DNA of 64,000 nucleotides, taken from Gymnopilus junonius. Taxonomy: Eukaryota; Basidiomycota; Agaricomycetes; Agaricales; Galerinaceae. The stretch spans positions 1 through 64,000 of the forward strand of contig JADNYJ010000022.1 in assembly GCA_015501075.1 (NCBI GenBank), in the 5' to 3' direction. The notes under the pieces were generated by a model. It was not told where the DNA came from, made no database searches, and saw nothing but the letters and a program-made list of their open reading frames with translations. The first letter of the stretch is position 1; the number at the start of each line of letters is the position of its first letter. Made by a program: the position numbers and the translations under genes. Positions 14,315 through 25,476 of this stretch are shown here, piece by piece.

Positions 14315-14503
14315 GGGTGTTTTTAGAACTGTACATGCTCTGTTGTTTCATGCTTTCACTTTGTACTTTATACCATATTCAATGTATTAACAGGTGGCCT
14401 TTCAATTTTGCTTTAGTGAAGACACAGTCAGCCTAAGCTTTGTGCATTTAATGTCCTCATATCGCTGTCACATCGACATCCGATACGTATACCTTTTCAT
14501 GTC

Positions 14504-14605
14504 GCCCGCCTAGCTCAATCGGATAGAGCGTCAGACTTTTAAGAAGTCCGGGTGACTGGGTTCTGCTGAATCTGAAGGCTGCGAGTTCGACCCTCGCGGT
14601 GGGCT
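14504..14605 (+). tRNA. tRNA-Lys (TTT), with 28-base intron
   Basis: The body is the same as the tRNA at 7201 (GCCCGCC acceptor, identical D, T and anticodon stems). The anticodon is TTT at 14538-14540, with the intron at 14542-14569 after base 37. The two introns differ in sequence. The gene lies 190 bases after the MCM5 stop. Confidence 0.95.
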
Positions 14606-14790
14606 ACTTAGGATATTTTTTCTTATTTCTCTTGATGCAAAATATCAAGGTCATTGATGTTGTGGACCGAATTCGTCGATAAAATATTTATGGTTGTGTG
14701 TGAATTCTTTAACCTCCGTATCATTGTTCTCTAGCTAAAAGTCGTTGATCAAAAAACGCACTTGTGAAATGTTTCGAGTCGAGATACAGA

Positions 14791-14879
14791 TTCCCCCTAG
14801 CCGACTTGAACGACTGACCTCGTCATTTCGCATTAATCAGGAATACTAGTGACGCGCTCTACCACTGAGCTAAGGGGGA
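14791..14879 (-). tRNA. tRNA-Thr (AGT), with 17-base intron
   Basis: On the minus strand TCCCCCT pairs with AGGGGGA as acceptor stem. The D-arm is GCTC/GAGC, the anticodon stem CGTCA/TGACG, and the T-arm AGTCG-TTCAAGT-CGGCT. The anticodon AGT lies at 14845-14847 and the intron at 14827-14843. The gene points away from CSN6 and its 5' end is only 112 bases from the CSN6 ATG. Confidence 0.93.
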
Positions 14880-14990
14880 TACGTATTTCCAGGTTTGGGG
14901 AGACTGATGAGGCCGAAATTGTTGAATACACATTATATTTACGCGTTTCTCTTCTGACTCTTACCTGTTCTTCAAGCTTCATCATTAATC

Positions 14991-16398
14991 ATGAGTGCGA
15001 TGGATACAGACGAAGTCTCCGTAGTTCTTCCATCAACAGCAACATCTGGCTTGTCCCTTTCACTGTAAGAAAGGTCACCTTCAACCATCTAAGCTTCTTG
15101 TGTTTAGTCTCTAGATCAGTCATCCTCTGCCGATCTTGAACATATCAGAACACTGGACGAGATTGAGACTTCAAAGAAACTCTCGCGATCCCTTTGGTAC
15201 GTCCATTCGACATCAAGTCGCACCACCTCTTGGTTGATGTCTTATAGTACTGGGTGCTCTTCTTGGTACTCAAAACGGGCGCGAAGTTGAGATCGTGAAC
15301 ACCTTTGAACTTGCAGTGGTTGGTGACGACAATACAGCGGTAGACCATGAGTTCTTGGTCTCCCGACGTGATCAATGTACGTGCCTGTCTGGCACTTTTG
15401 GACTGTACTGCCAATGGCTCAACTTCATCTCCCAGACAAACAGGTATTCCCATCTCTCGAATTTATTGGGTGGTACACAGTTGCAGCCAAGCCAAGTGCG
15501 CGACACATTGCTTTACATGAACAAGTATGCCTTCAAGTTTTGTGTTTGATACATCTCATTTCATTTACATTCAACTAGTTCACGGGATATTGCTCGACTC
15601 CGCTTTTGCTGATTCTGCAGCCCAACCTTGCTCTGGTGCACAGCACTGGTATCAATGCTCAAACCCTTCCGTTGAAAGCGTACGAATCAACTATTGAACT
15701 TCGAGAGCGCAAATCCCGTTCCGTATTCCTTGAAGTGCCTTACAACGTCGAAACCGGAGAAGCCGAGCGTATCGCTGTGGACTGGACAGCAAGAGGGGGA
15801 GGAAGTGGGACAAGCTGTAGGCCACATTTTTTACTTCCGTGACACTAGTTGTTAAATCCTTTCTAGTGGAGTCTCATTTACAAACTCAGCGATCTGCAGT
15901 GAAGATGTTACATGAGCGTATCCTCGTTCTAATCAAGTACGTGACGGACGTAATTGCAGGTGAGACAGTCAAAGTGTTCCTATATTATTTGGCAGGGGTT
16001 TATGTCTTCACCTCAGGTCAAACACGGCCAGATCATGCAACATTGCGCTCGCTATCCGCGCTTCTTGCATCCCTTCCTGCGTCAGAGAACAAACATTTCA
16101 GAGAGGAATTTGATACTGTAGGCTCCTTTCATAGTGAAAGAAATGCACTTAATGTTCTTTTTTCTCCAGGAATATGAGGACGTCCAGTTGACAGCCTTCC
16201 TTGCAACTCTCACAAAATCTACGAACATCTTGAATGACGTGAGCTCTCCAGGTCTTGCATTTCCGACGTGATTTCATCTGTCATTTTCAGCTTGTTGACA
16301 AGCATATTGTCATGACCTCCGGGAAAGATGATAGAGGAGGAGCACGGAGAAGGGTGGGAAGGCAAGGTGGTCCAAGCGATTGGGATCGCTTCCACTGA
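14991..16398 (+). CDS. CSN6: COP9 signalosome subunit 6 (MPN domain)
   Basis: CSN6 pairs with CSN5 in the COP9 signalosome, which removes NEDD8 from cullins. The spliced product starts MSAMDTDEVSVVLP, then HPLPILNISEHWTRL, LGALLGTQNGREVEIVNTFEL, DHEFLVSRRDQ, VFPSLEFIGWYTVAAKPS, RHIALHE and PLLLILQPNLAL, a full MPN fold. The zinc-binding HxH...D motif of catalytic JAMM proteins is absent, as expected for CSN6. The C-terminal helical half includes AYESTIELRERKSRSVFLEVPY, VKMLHERILVLIKYV, and VDKHIVMTSGKDDRGGARRR at the end. About nine small exons; the second begins T-CATCCT after a TCAG acceptor near 15117. Stop TGA is at 16396-16398. An ACGCGT sits at 14941-14946 in the short upstream region. 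Confidence 0.94.
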
Positions 16399-16936
16399 TT
16401 TTCTTTTTCCTGTTCAACATACTTCTGGTTTTCTTTTGTTTTCGAATTGCAATCACTTTTTCACTGCCCTAGAAGCTCGGGTTATGAAAGCTGATCCCCC
16501 CACTGTAAAATAGTTACTTCTGTATGTACTGCACTGGCACTGGAAATTCCGAAAGCTGCGAGCCTGCTTCCTTCTGTTAGTTATGTGACCATGGAAAGCT
16601 GAATCAATGGCAGATGCCATACTTGAAAGGCTTAACAATGAGCTGTCAATAACAACAATTCCAGGACTACTACATGCTACAATCATTCGGTCAGAGCTAT
16701 TAGTACATAGCATAGTGAAGATAAACCAACCCTGGGTTGGTAATGCTCCTACTAGAGAATATAGGATACAGCGGGGATATAAGATATAAGATGAGCAGTG
16801 ACTGCAATGAATATTCAGATTGGATAGATCAATCCACCATTTGTCGGTTAGTCGTGTATTGTGAGCGGAAGACGCAAGTGAATGAATCATTTGTCGGTGT
16901 CGTGATCTATCTTCGAGTCAGCGGCTTGCTTGCCTT
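16399..16936. other. Intergenic between CSN6 and STE20-type kinase
   Basis: Two convergent 3' ends are separated by about 540 bases. Short frames on both strands have no family features. A T-rich run at 16398-16450 probably belongs to the CSN6 3' UTR. Confidence 0.4.
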
Positions 16937-19182
16937 TCAGGGTTCATTGCGCGCAATCGAAGAAAGGGAACGACTCGATCCTCGAGACAAGAGGCTTTTG
17001 CTGGCACTTGATAACATGCCATTTATCCTTCCTTTATCCTTTTCCTTGTGATGCGAACCATCCAACCTATCTCCTGAAGGTCGGCCCACACTGTGCTTGA
17101 TCTTATTCCAAACCTTGGAAGCCCCTGGAGATATGGATGGCCTGAAATTCGAGGAGCGTTGTACAGGTGACGACTCTGATACAATGGTCTTCAAGTCGAC
17201 GAGTGTACGATGCGGACCGTACTCCTCTATCGAAGACAAAGACAGAGGTGCACTAGAATCAGAGATAAGAATAGAATGGGCTCCCGGCGGCTTGTAAGCA
17301 ATGCCCGGAGAACTTGTATATGACGACGGCGCAGAAGTGGCTGGTTGAGATGACATTTGGCTGGCCGCCACGTCGGAGCTCAACACACTGGATACGGAGG
17401 TGCTTGGAGACGAAGATGGTACAATATCGGGGTCGAACTCATTTTCATCAGTAATGGGCACTTCCATTTCGTCTTCTAGTTCGCCTCTTCTGTTATGCGG
17501 GTTGGGCTTGATTCGGTCAACATCTTCAATCTCGAAAAATTCCGATGACTTGGATTTATTTTCCGCCGAGACAAGCTCCTCCAGGACTCGCCTTCTGTAA
17601 ACGCTCGTAGTAGGAGAGTTGACGGTTGTCGCAAAATCCCATGAGTCGATTGAATTAGTTGACTTGACAGGTGGGACCGCACGTCGTTCCTGTCGCTGAG
17701 TCAATGGAGGAAGATCTTCTGCAAACCAAAATGGGTCAAACTTCTGGGATACCTAGAAGGACACTCTTACTCAAAATAGTATTAATGAGGTAGGATTTCT
17801 TCTTGGCCGCCTTAAAGAACGGGGTCTGAAGGAGTTCCGCCGCCGTTGGTCTGATAATATCATGAGAATAGCTTAATGGCTAAAATTAAAAAGGAACCGA
17901 CCTCTTGGTAGGATCCTTTACGAGACAACTATCCACGACCTCTTTAAAAGCACGAGAATACTTAAATACACCTTCGCGATTCAGGGTCGGAGGGTCCTCC
18001 TGAATTCTGAGCTGATAGTTAGAAAAGGACAGGCAGATCAAACAGAGACGACAGTACGTCCTGAGCAACACTCGCTGCGGCGATTCTCTTGATCTCGGGG
18101 GGCGGCCTTGCGTTAATTCCAGTGCGGTGATGCCGAAACTCCAGATATCGGAGGAAGAGTCGTATTGTTTACCCTGAATGAGTTCAGGAGACATCCAACA
18201 AGGCTAGACGATGTTACATACATGTCAGGCTTTTTAACGTGGTCTAAATCTATATACGCACTGTGCCAACGAATGATTTTCGTTTTCCAATGGTTGGTCT
18301 TGGAACTACAGGTGACGCGCCATCACGGCCTGCACCATTCTTTCCCTTGCTTTGATCACTGATTGTGGACGTTTTAGGCTCGACGAGGGCAGCCGCCGCC
18401 GAGATGGAATGTGGCCTCGGAGAACTGCTATTATGGGATGTATCTTCAGCAAGATTAGCTGACACCCCAAGGTCTCCTAGAAGGACTGTTCCGTCGTCGT
18501 CAATTAGTAGGTTGGCCGCTTTCACGTCACGATGAATGAATCCGTTAACATGGAGGTAGCTAAATAGACAAAAATTAGAATTACTGAAGACTAGGGCAGC
18601 ATATTGGGACAAACTTTAATCCTTGGAGTGCCTGCCTCAGAATACATCGAACCACATCTTCCTCCATGCCGCCTGGCCAGCCATAGCGCATGATATCGGC
18701 AGCACTTCCCTTGTTCATGAGACGGAGAGCAATATATAGCTTATGCCCATCCATCCAGGACCCTCGTACACGTAGCACATTGGGGTGCTTAGAAAGCGAC
18801 ATGAGTGTTGTCTCTCGTTGTAATAATTGCAGAGATCGTGGTGGAAGAGAATCCAGGTCTAGGACTTTGAGGGCACATGGGATACTCTTTGATGACTTCT
18901 TCGCTGTTCCAGAAGTGGAATCCGGAGAGCTGGGGTTGTACTTTGCAGCGTAGACTATGGACGAAGCGCCAAATCCTATGGGTTCACCAATGGTGTAGTC
19001 ATCAGCATTGTCACTAATTGAAGGGCAATTAGGATGAGGTAAGATCATAGGCAAGATGAATAGACAAACCTATAAAGCTGCCACTCGTCCTCAACAGCTC
19101 CAATAAAACTTTTGAACATGCTATCTTGAGCGCCAGCTGCAAGAGGAGTGCTTTGCCCAGCCGAGTGCGTAAGAGTGGACAT
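16937..19182 (-). CDS. STE20-family Ser/Thr protein kinase (FRAY/SPAK/OSR1-like)
   Basis: The protein starts [12 protein letters not shown], then [15 protein letters not shown], and joins across an intron to [21 protein letters not shown] (glycine loop). CALKVLDLD carries the lysine. Subdomain VI reads [17 protein letters not shown]. The metal-binding motif is GDLGVSA, so DLG replaces DFG. A Ser/Pro/Ala-rich insert of about 65 residues separates it from [16 protein letters not shown] in the activation segment. [17 protein letters not shown] and [11 protein letters not shown] end the domain. The C-terminal third is Ser-rich and closes with [20 protein letters not shown]. Family members act in osmotic, polarity or cell-wall signalling; which applies here is not visible. 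The TTFF-type helix [13 protein letters not shown] and the QxxxxxRR region support the FRAY group. Confidence 0.88.
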
Positions 19183-21351
19183 CCTCGGAGTGCTGGTGTC
19201 TGATACGTGTGACAAACGCCGCGATAAGCTTACTGAATGAAAGTATTGGGATGTCGTAACGTATATGGATGAAGTGCCGTTCTACTGTCAATATGGTCGC
19301 TCAGGCCTTCTGAATCCGGAGGGTATCAACCGAAAATATATCAATGGGGATTGCCAAAATTGATAAATTTGCTGCCGGTCACTAGAGGGTTACGCCAGCG
19401 CCACGGTAAGACAAGTGGATGGCGCACGTTTAGTCGAGAGAAGAACACACCTAGGCACAGCGTGGATAAATTGAGGGGGGAAGTCCAGCTTCGCGGGAAA
19501 TGTGGCGGCACAGCAGGGGTAGGGGGCGTTGAGTGTGGGTTTGGTCGTGGACTGGTAAAGTGTTTGAGACCGTCTCTGCTGGGGCCATTCAATTGCGCAG
19601 CCTCGCAGGCTCAAGGTATGTAAGGTATGTATGCACAAAAAACTTGGCCTAATCCGGATCACATCACTGCCCGCTTTGTCTTCCTCCGTCGTCTTGGAAG
19701 GTGGAATACCTTGGAATATCTCTCCCTTGTCGCATGATTTATGATCAATCAGTTTTTATATCCGTTTGCGCCGGTCACTCCGACTTTATCCAACAAAGTC
19801 GTCTTCGATTGTCTTTGAGGCTTCGGAATAAGAATAACTTGTCGACTAGGGTACGATAATGGAGGGCAGGTGTTGAGTGTGAGCGCAGACACAGAGTAAG
19901 ACATGGAAGTTGATGCGCGATTTCGAATATGGATAATCTCTTATCGCGCAGGTGATACATTCTCATAGAGTATGTAGTAAAATCATTATGAAAAACTCTT
20001 TATTCACCTTCCATACATGCTACTTATCATGCAAAAAGTAACCTAACTACTGCTATGCATGTAATGAGATCTCCCCACACATAGACCCAGCCCCTTACGA
20101 AAAGATCTGGGGTAAAAAGAGTGGAAGTAAGTGGTCAAAGCGGAGATTGGGCGACTATCACACATCACAATGCTTATAATCAAAGATACGAGGTTGTGCT
20201 TGGCTAGCTGGCCGATAGAAAGGCTGTAGGTAATGCCGTGTGTCGATTCGAAAGCGTTTAGCACTTGGAATCTTAGTTTGAGGACAAGGTAAGGAACAAT
20301 ACATACTGAGGCTGCTGTTACAGCTGTCTGACATTTGACATAGGGTCCTAGCTTCAGTGTGGGCTCGCTCCACCTGAGAAGCCCTCTTCTGCAACAATCG
20401 AGAGAGTTCTGGAGTTTTTACAGATCTAGAGCAATCTCCTTACATCAAGACATGCCCCAGCTCAAATGACACAGGTTCACTGTGTGCTCTTCAGCTCTCG
20501 CATTCGTAATCTGAAGACCTGACATTATGGTGCTTACTGTAGATGTAAGTGTTCTATTTTCCCGGTGTCAATTATAAGATGACTATGTCGCATCAAAATG
20601 GATTCTCCTGGGTTCAGCCAAAACCAGCAGACCAAGACATTTTAACCAGTCCGACCATATACATAGACGTAAATCGAGTCGGGCATTATGACCAACAACT
20701 GCAGCACAGGTCATCTATTTTTAAGTCGATGAGCAAGTCGAACGATATACGTATTTCTTTCGACATTTTGACAAGGAAGCCAGGTGTTGTACGCGTAAAG
20801 TACCTTGTGCAGCGCTGAAGAGGCGAGAAACGAGGGTCAATGCTAGTGATAATCTCCATGGAGGTAGCCATCAACCAAGCAAGGATGTACAAACCAGTAA
20901 AGCCACAGGTTGACCATTGAGAGCCGTCAAGGCTGTCTGGAGTCTGGATTTGCCAAGATCTGAAGCTCGGAAGTCGTGGAAGACGATAGGGCGGGGAGGC
21001 GATAATAATTTTATTTACATAAAAAAACCGAGTTGCAACGGCACGGGAATAAAAGGATGAAACGATGGCCAAGCTCTGGTGCTAAGAAAAAGGTGCTCTG
21101 GGTAGAATTCAGCTGGAGGGCTTGTGAAAAGAGAAAATAGCAAGAAGACGGTCCTAGCTGAAGAGAGACAAGAAGAAAGACAATTGTCATTGACAATGCT
21201 CGAGTCAACATTGAGTGTCGGAGACACCGGCTATTAGGAGTGACAGTGTCACGCTCTATCCGAACCGGGCAAGAGCGACGACTGCTTTCTGTCAACGTCC
21301 ATCGTCTCCTCTTTCCTCCTCTCTCCTTCCTTCTCCCAACCCGTCTAGTTG
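19183..21351. other. Long intergenic region between two kinase genes
   Basis: No gene is well supported in these 2.17 kb. The 19.35-19.66 kb part is GC-richer with open frames on both strands but no protein features. On the minus strand near 20525 an ATG opens MSGLQITNARAEEHTVNL. A further minus frame around 20320-20400 reads ELSRLLQKRASQVERAHTEA, possibly two exons of one small helical protein. The 20.69-21.07 kb minus frame contains a hydrophobic patch but looks random. The part next to 21351 is pyrimidine-rich and fits the SRPK 5' leader. Confidence 0.35.
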
Positions 21352-24300
21352 ATGGCCCCGAAACAGCCTTGTGCAAAGTATCAATACGTCGTCACTTCTG
21401 CTGGTCCGAAGATTCTACCCGTCGATGAGCCTTGCTGCAAGGATGAGGAGAGCCCTGCAGATTACAATGCCGGTGGCTATCTTCCTGTCAAGGTTGGAGA
21501 TACATTTAGTGGCAGTCGATATCGTGTCGTTCGCAAGCTTGGGTGCGTGCCATATGTCCATCTTTCCTCTTTTTTTACTCATCCTAGCTTTTCTTTTCAG
21601 ATGGGGTCATTTCTCAACTGTCTGGCTAGTAAAGGATTCTCAGTGAGTTGATTAATCGTTCTCCTTCCCTACTCTCCATTAAACCCAAGATGTTAAATCT
21701 GGCAGAACACAGCGACATTCCGCTCTCAAGGTCGTCAAATCCGCAGGGCGCTATGCCGAGACTGCTCGCGACGAGATTAAGTTACTGTCCCGTGTCTCAG
21801 CCTTCTCTCCTACACATCCCGGCAGAGAACACATCGTCTCTTTTCTCGACTCTTTCTCTCACCAAGGTCCTGAGTCTTCCCATGTCTGCATCGTCTTCGA
21901 ACCGCTAGGCGAAAATCTGCTTGCTCTGATTGAGAGAAATAAGAAGAAGGGAGTTCCTCGGCCGCTTGTCAGAGTAATAGCAAAGCAAATTCTGCTCGGC
22001 TTGGAATACCTCCATGACGAGTGTGACCTTGTTCATACCGACATCAAGCCGGAGAATATTCGTGAGTTTTTCCTCATTTTGTTCCCCCCAATTTTTCTAT
22101 TCCTTCCCTCCCATCTTTTCCTTTCATCTATGTGGCTCGACCTACGACATTCGTCACCCATGCCATCAACCATTCATCGCCTATGTGCGACTGACTCCAT
22201 TTGACTTGTGTTATTTTCGTCCTTATCCTTATCTCTGTTGAATTCAAACCGCATGAGGAAACGATACTGATCTCCATTTAGTAATTTCCATTCCCAATAT
22301 CGAGATGCATATCTACAACGAACTTTCTCAGTCGCCATCACCAACTTCGCGTCGAGTAGGGGTCCCATTACCGACCAAGTCTCGAGCCGGTGTCTCAATA
22401 CCGAATAGCCAACAACGCGCTCGAAAGCAAGTACAAATTTTTGATTCCCAACCCTTGGCCAGCCCAGGCAGGAGTTCAAGTGGATTCGCAAGCCCTAGCG
22501 TGAATATTCATCAAGACAGCTCTGTCAACGGGAGTGTCAGTCAGAATGGAAGTTATAATGCTCAAATGCAACTATCAAGAATGGGCGTAGGCTACCCTAC
22601 GTACTATAGTGGCACGGTCGCGAGCCTTAGCTCTAGCGTACCCAAAATACCCAGCGGTCTATCAGCTTCCGCCCCCAAGAATGAGCATAAAGTCAACCAA
22701 GTGCTTTCTTCGAAAGGAATTACTGCTGTCCCATCCCGCATCATCAACTCTCCGTCAACTTCTTCATCGTCATCTTCCATTTCATCTGCCTTGGCATCCG
22801 CTACCACCGGCTCAAGTAGCATGATTAGCACTCCACCAACATCGCTCTCACATTCTATTGGTAACGTCGCCCTTGAGTTCATAGGAACCGGCAAGTTTGA
22901 GACAGAGCTAAGGACGGGGCCTCGAGTATCCCCCCCAGAACATAAAAGCTCTGATGAAGGCAGCTTGGTCATTCCTTCAAAGAAGGTCAAGCCAACTTTG
23001 GAGGCTGAAATCAAGTCTGCTGTTTCCACATCGTGGAATGCGTCTGAGGCCGTTTCTGGATCCTGGATGGGCAAAATTTCTAGCTCATTAAAGTCGAATT
23101 CAAGTCTCAAGAGGGCCAGCAAACAACATAGCGCTGCACATGGACATACACGCTCCAATTCTGGTCTGACCAACGCCAATTTTTGGAAGGACCCTGGCAC
23201 GGCTGCACCTGCTCCAGCAATCCTGGTTTCTGCCGTGGTGGGCGCCGGTGGACGTGACGACGACTTTTCCAAAGTATCAACCATTGAGTCACCTCCCCCT
23301 GGTACTTCCGAACACTCATCCGCCACAGTCACAGTGGCAAGACCTTCACCTACAGGAACACCGCTTCCTATCACGAAGAAATCATCGTCACTTGTAAATG
23401 GCGTCAGTAAACTATTTCACGACCCAACGATTCTGCTCTCTGGTGGAGCGTCTCCTAATGACTCAACGACTCACGATAACATTGACGATACCCTCAGCAA
23501 TTCCGCCAACCATCATTTGTCTCTCCTCACTCAAACGGCCCCAACTCGTCCCACATCATCTACGAAATCTCCGTCTAAACGCACCATCCCTAGAGTTTCC
23601 CCTCCTCAGCAAATTTCACAGCTTTCTGCACACATGCATCTTCACAAACCACCCTCGTTACATAGTCACTTATCAAATCCACGGCCCAAGACGCAGTCAC
23701 GCTCGTCGCGCTTGGCAGAACATCCTCCAATCTCCTCCGTTATTCCCGTTCCATCTACATCTGTAACCCCTGTTCCTTCTTCGCCCGAACTTGCCGCCCC
23801 ACCACCTACTCCCGTCGACTCGCCTTCAATGTCTGTCCTCATACCACCACTCGAACTCACGCAGTCTTCACAGACGACACCTCAACCTCATCAGAATCGC
23901 ACTACACTCCCTCTTTTACGAACGCCAGCTGACGATTTACCTCTCCAACCTCCAATCTCTATCAAGATCGCCGATCTTGGAAATGCTACCCCATCCAAGA
24001 AGCACTTTACGGAGGATATACAGACTCGTCAGTACCGTGCTCCTGAAGCTATTCTTGGTCGCCGAGACTGGGACGCAAGAGCAGATATCTGGAGCGTGGC
24101 CTGTGTAGTAAGCGGCGGCTTTTGCTTTTTATAGTACAGCTACGTATATCTCACTGATTTATCCTCGATAGGTCTTCGAGTTACTTACTGCAGAGTATCT
24201 ATTCGATCCTCAGGGTCAAGGAGAATTATTTACGAAGGACGATGACCACATGGCGCAGATCATCGAACTTTTGGGTGATTTCCCCCTTGAGGTGAAGATG

Positions 24301-24605
24301 GGCGGCAAGTATAGCCGCGAGCTGTTTGATCATACAGGTTTGTAGCCCATTGCACATATTTCGAGTTTATCATCTCAATTGTACTTTTAGGCGCTCTACG
24401 ATATATCAGAACGCTGAAGCCTTGGCCCCTGAAGCGCGTCATGATCGAGAAATATCTGTATTCAGAATCAGACGCTGACGCACTATGCGCTTTCTTGAAA
24501 CCCATGCTCACTGTCGACATGCGAGAACGTGTCAACGCATGCGATATGAAGAACCATCCCTGGTTAGAACCCTCCAAGGAGGATGGCATTGTTACCGAGT
24601 GGTAG
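21352..24605 (+). CDS. SRPK-type (SR protein-specific) kinase
   Basis: SRPKs (Dsk1 in fission yeast, Sky1 in budding yeast) phosphorylate Arg/Ser-rich splicing factors and move between cytoplasm and nucleus. The start MAPKQPCAKYQYVV is followed by DYNAGGYLPVKVGDTFSGSRY and KLGWGHFSTVWLVKDS, the typical SRPK glycine loop, spliced at about 21543. ALKVVKSAGRYAETARDEI, FEPLGENLLALIE and HTDIKPENI complete the first lobe. A spacer of more than 500 residues, Ser/Pro/Thr-rich, then lies in one long exon, from about 22300. After it come IKIADLGNATPSKKHFTEDI, QTRQYRAPEAILG, DIWSVACVVFELLTAEYLFDP and the CMGC end ALRYIRTLKPWPLKRVMIEKY. DLG replaces DFG, as is usual for SRPKs. The stop is at 24603-24605. 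The spacer is a normal SRPK feature but is long here. Confidence 0.94.
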
Positions 24606-25476
24606 ATTCCCACCAAGCTGTACAGTGCAGCTACTTGATTTCCGCCTTCCTCTGCAACTGTCCTTATTGCTCGACCACCTTGTCCATCCGCCACCTTAGC
24701 ACAAGCTACGCTACCTCCCTAGACATTTCCGTAGATCGTTTCTTCTGTCTGTTGTGATTGTGCGGGGTTTCTTTTTACTACTTTATTTGTTGTTATGCTT
24801 TTGGGCTATTGGCACGTCTTCTCTCTTCCCTCTTCGTATTACTCTTGGCAATTTTTCAGCCATACCCGTAGATTTTTTTTTGCATATTTGTCGCTGCCTT
24901 ACTATTCGAAGTCTATCTTCTGGATAATCATCGCGAACATTTTAATCCTTTTTTTTATCGATACATTACCTTTCTGCGGACTATTTTCTGTTTTATTACG
25001 TCCGTCCACCTTTACTGAGATAATATGTGCCTGTCCAGTACTTACTGTTGTGCTGAATACATAGACTACTTCGATCCTGCTCTTCAAACTAAACTGACAC
25101 CCACGCAGTCCTTATCAGAACGCATCAAGAAAGATTTCATGCTTCATTTATTATACTGGCCTTTTGTAGCATGCAACTAATTAGAGAACGAGATTGCAAT
25201 ATGCATGTAAATACGAGTCCATTCCGCCTGGAAAGTGGAAATAACAGGAAGAATATCCGTCCTAATCGCGTCGTAAGCAGAGTCAGATGAGCGTAGGTCT
25301 AAAGAATGAGGTGTTAAACGAATGGAAACTAAAGTAGGGAGCTTTAGATGACTCGCTGGCGGAAGAGGGTATAGGTAAGTATGTACGCGCGGGGGTAGAC
25401 AAGACGATTATTCTTTTCAGATGCAGTAAAGCGAAGATGCGACAGTCAGAGAGTCCAAAAAGAAAAACATGAGAAT
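24606..25476. other. Intergenic, two convergent 3' UTRs
   Basis: This stretch is T-rich with no supported gene. A hydrophobic + strand frame at 24795-25064 is caused by the T-richness. It probably contains the 3' UTRs of the SRPK and chitin deacetylase genes. Confidence 0.4.

Noticed and set aside
19341..19662. Overlapping open frames on both strands near 19.4-19.6 kb
   Set aside because: No motif, no splice pattern, and likely promoter DNA of the kinase gene.
22604..23374. Long minus-strand frame of 256 codons
   Set aside because: It mirrors the Ser/Pro-rich SRPK spacer exon; low-complexity coding DNA often leaves the opposite strand open.
24795..25064. Hydrophobic plus-strand frame, possible membrane peptide
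   Set aside because: Its hydrophobicity comes from T-rich 3' UTR DNA; there is no family signal.
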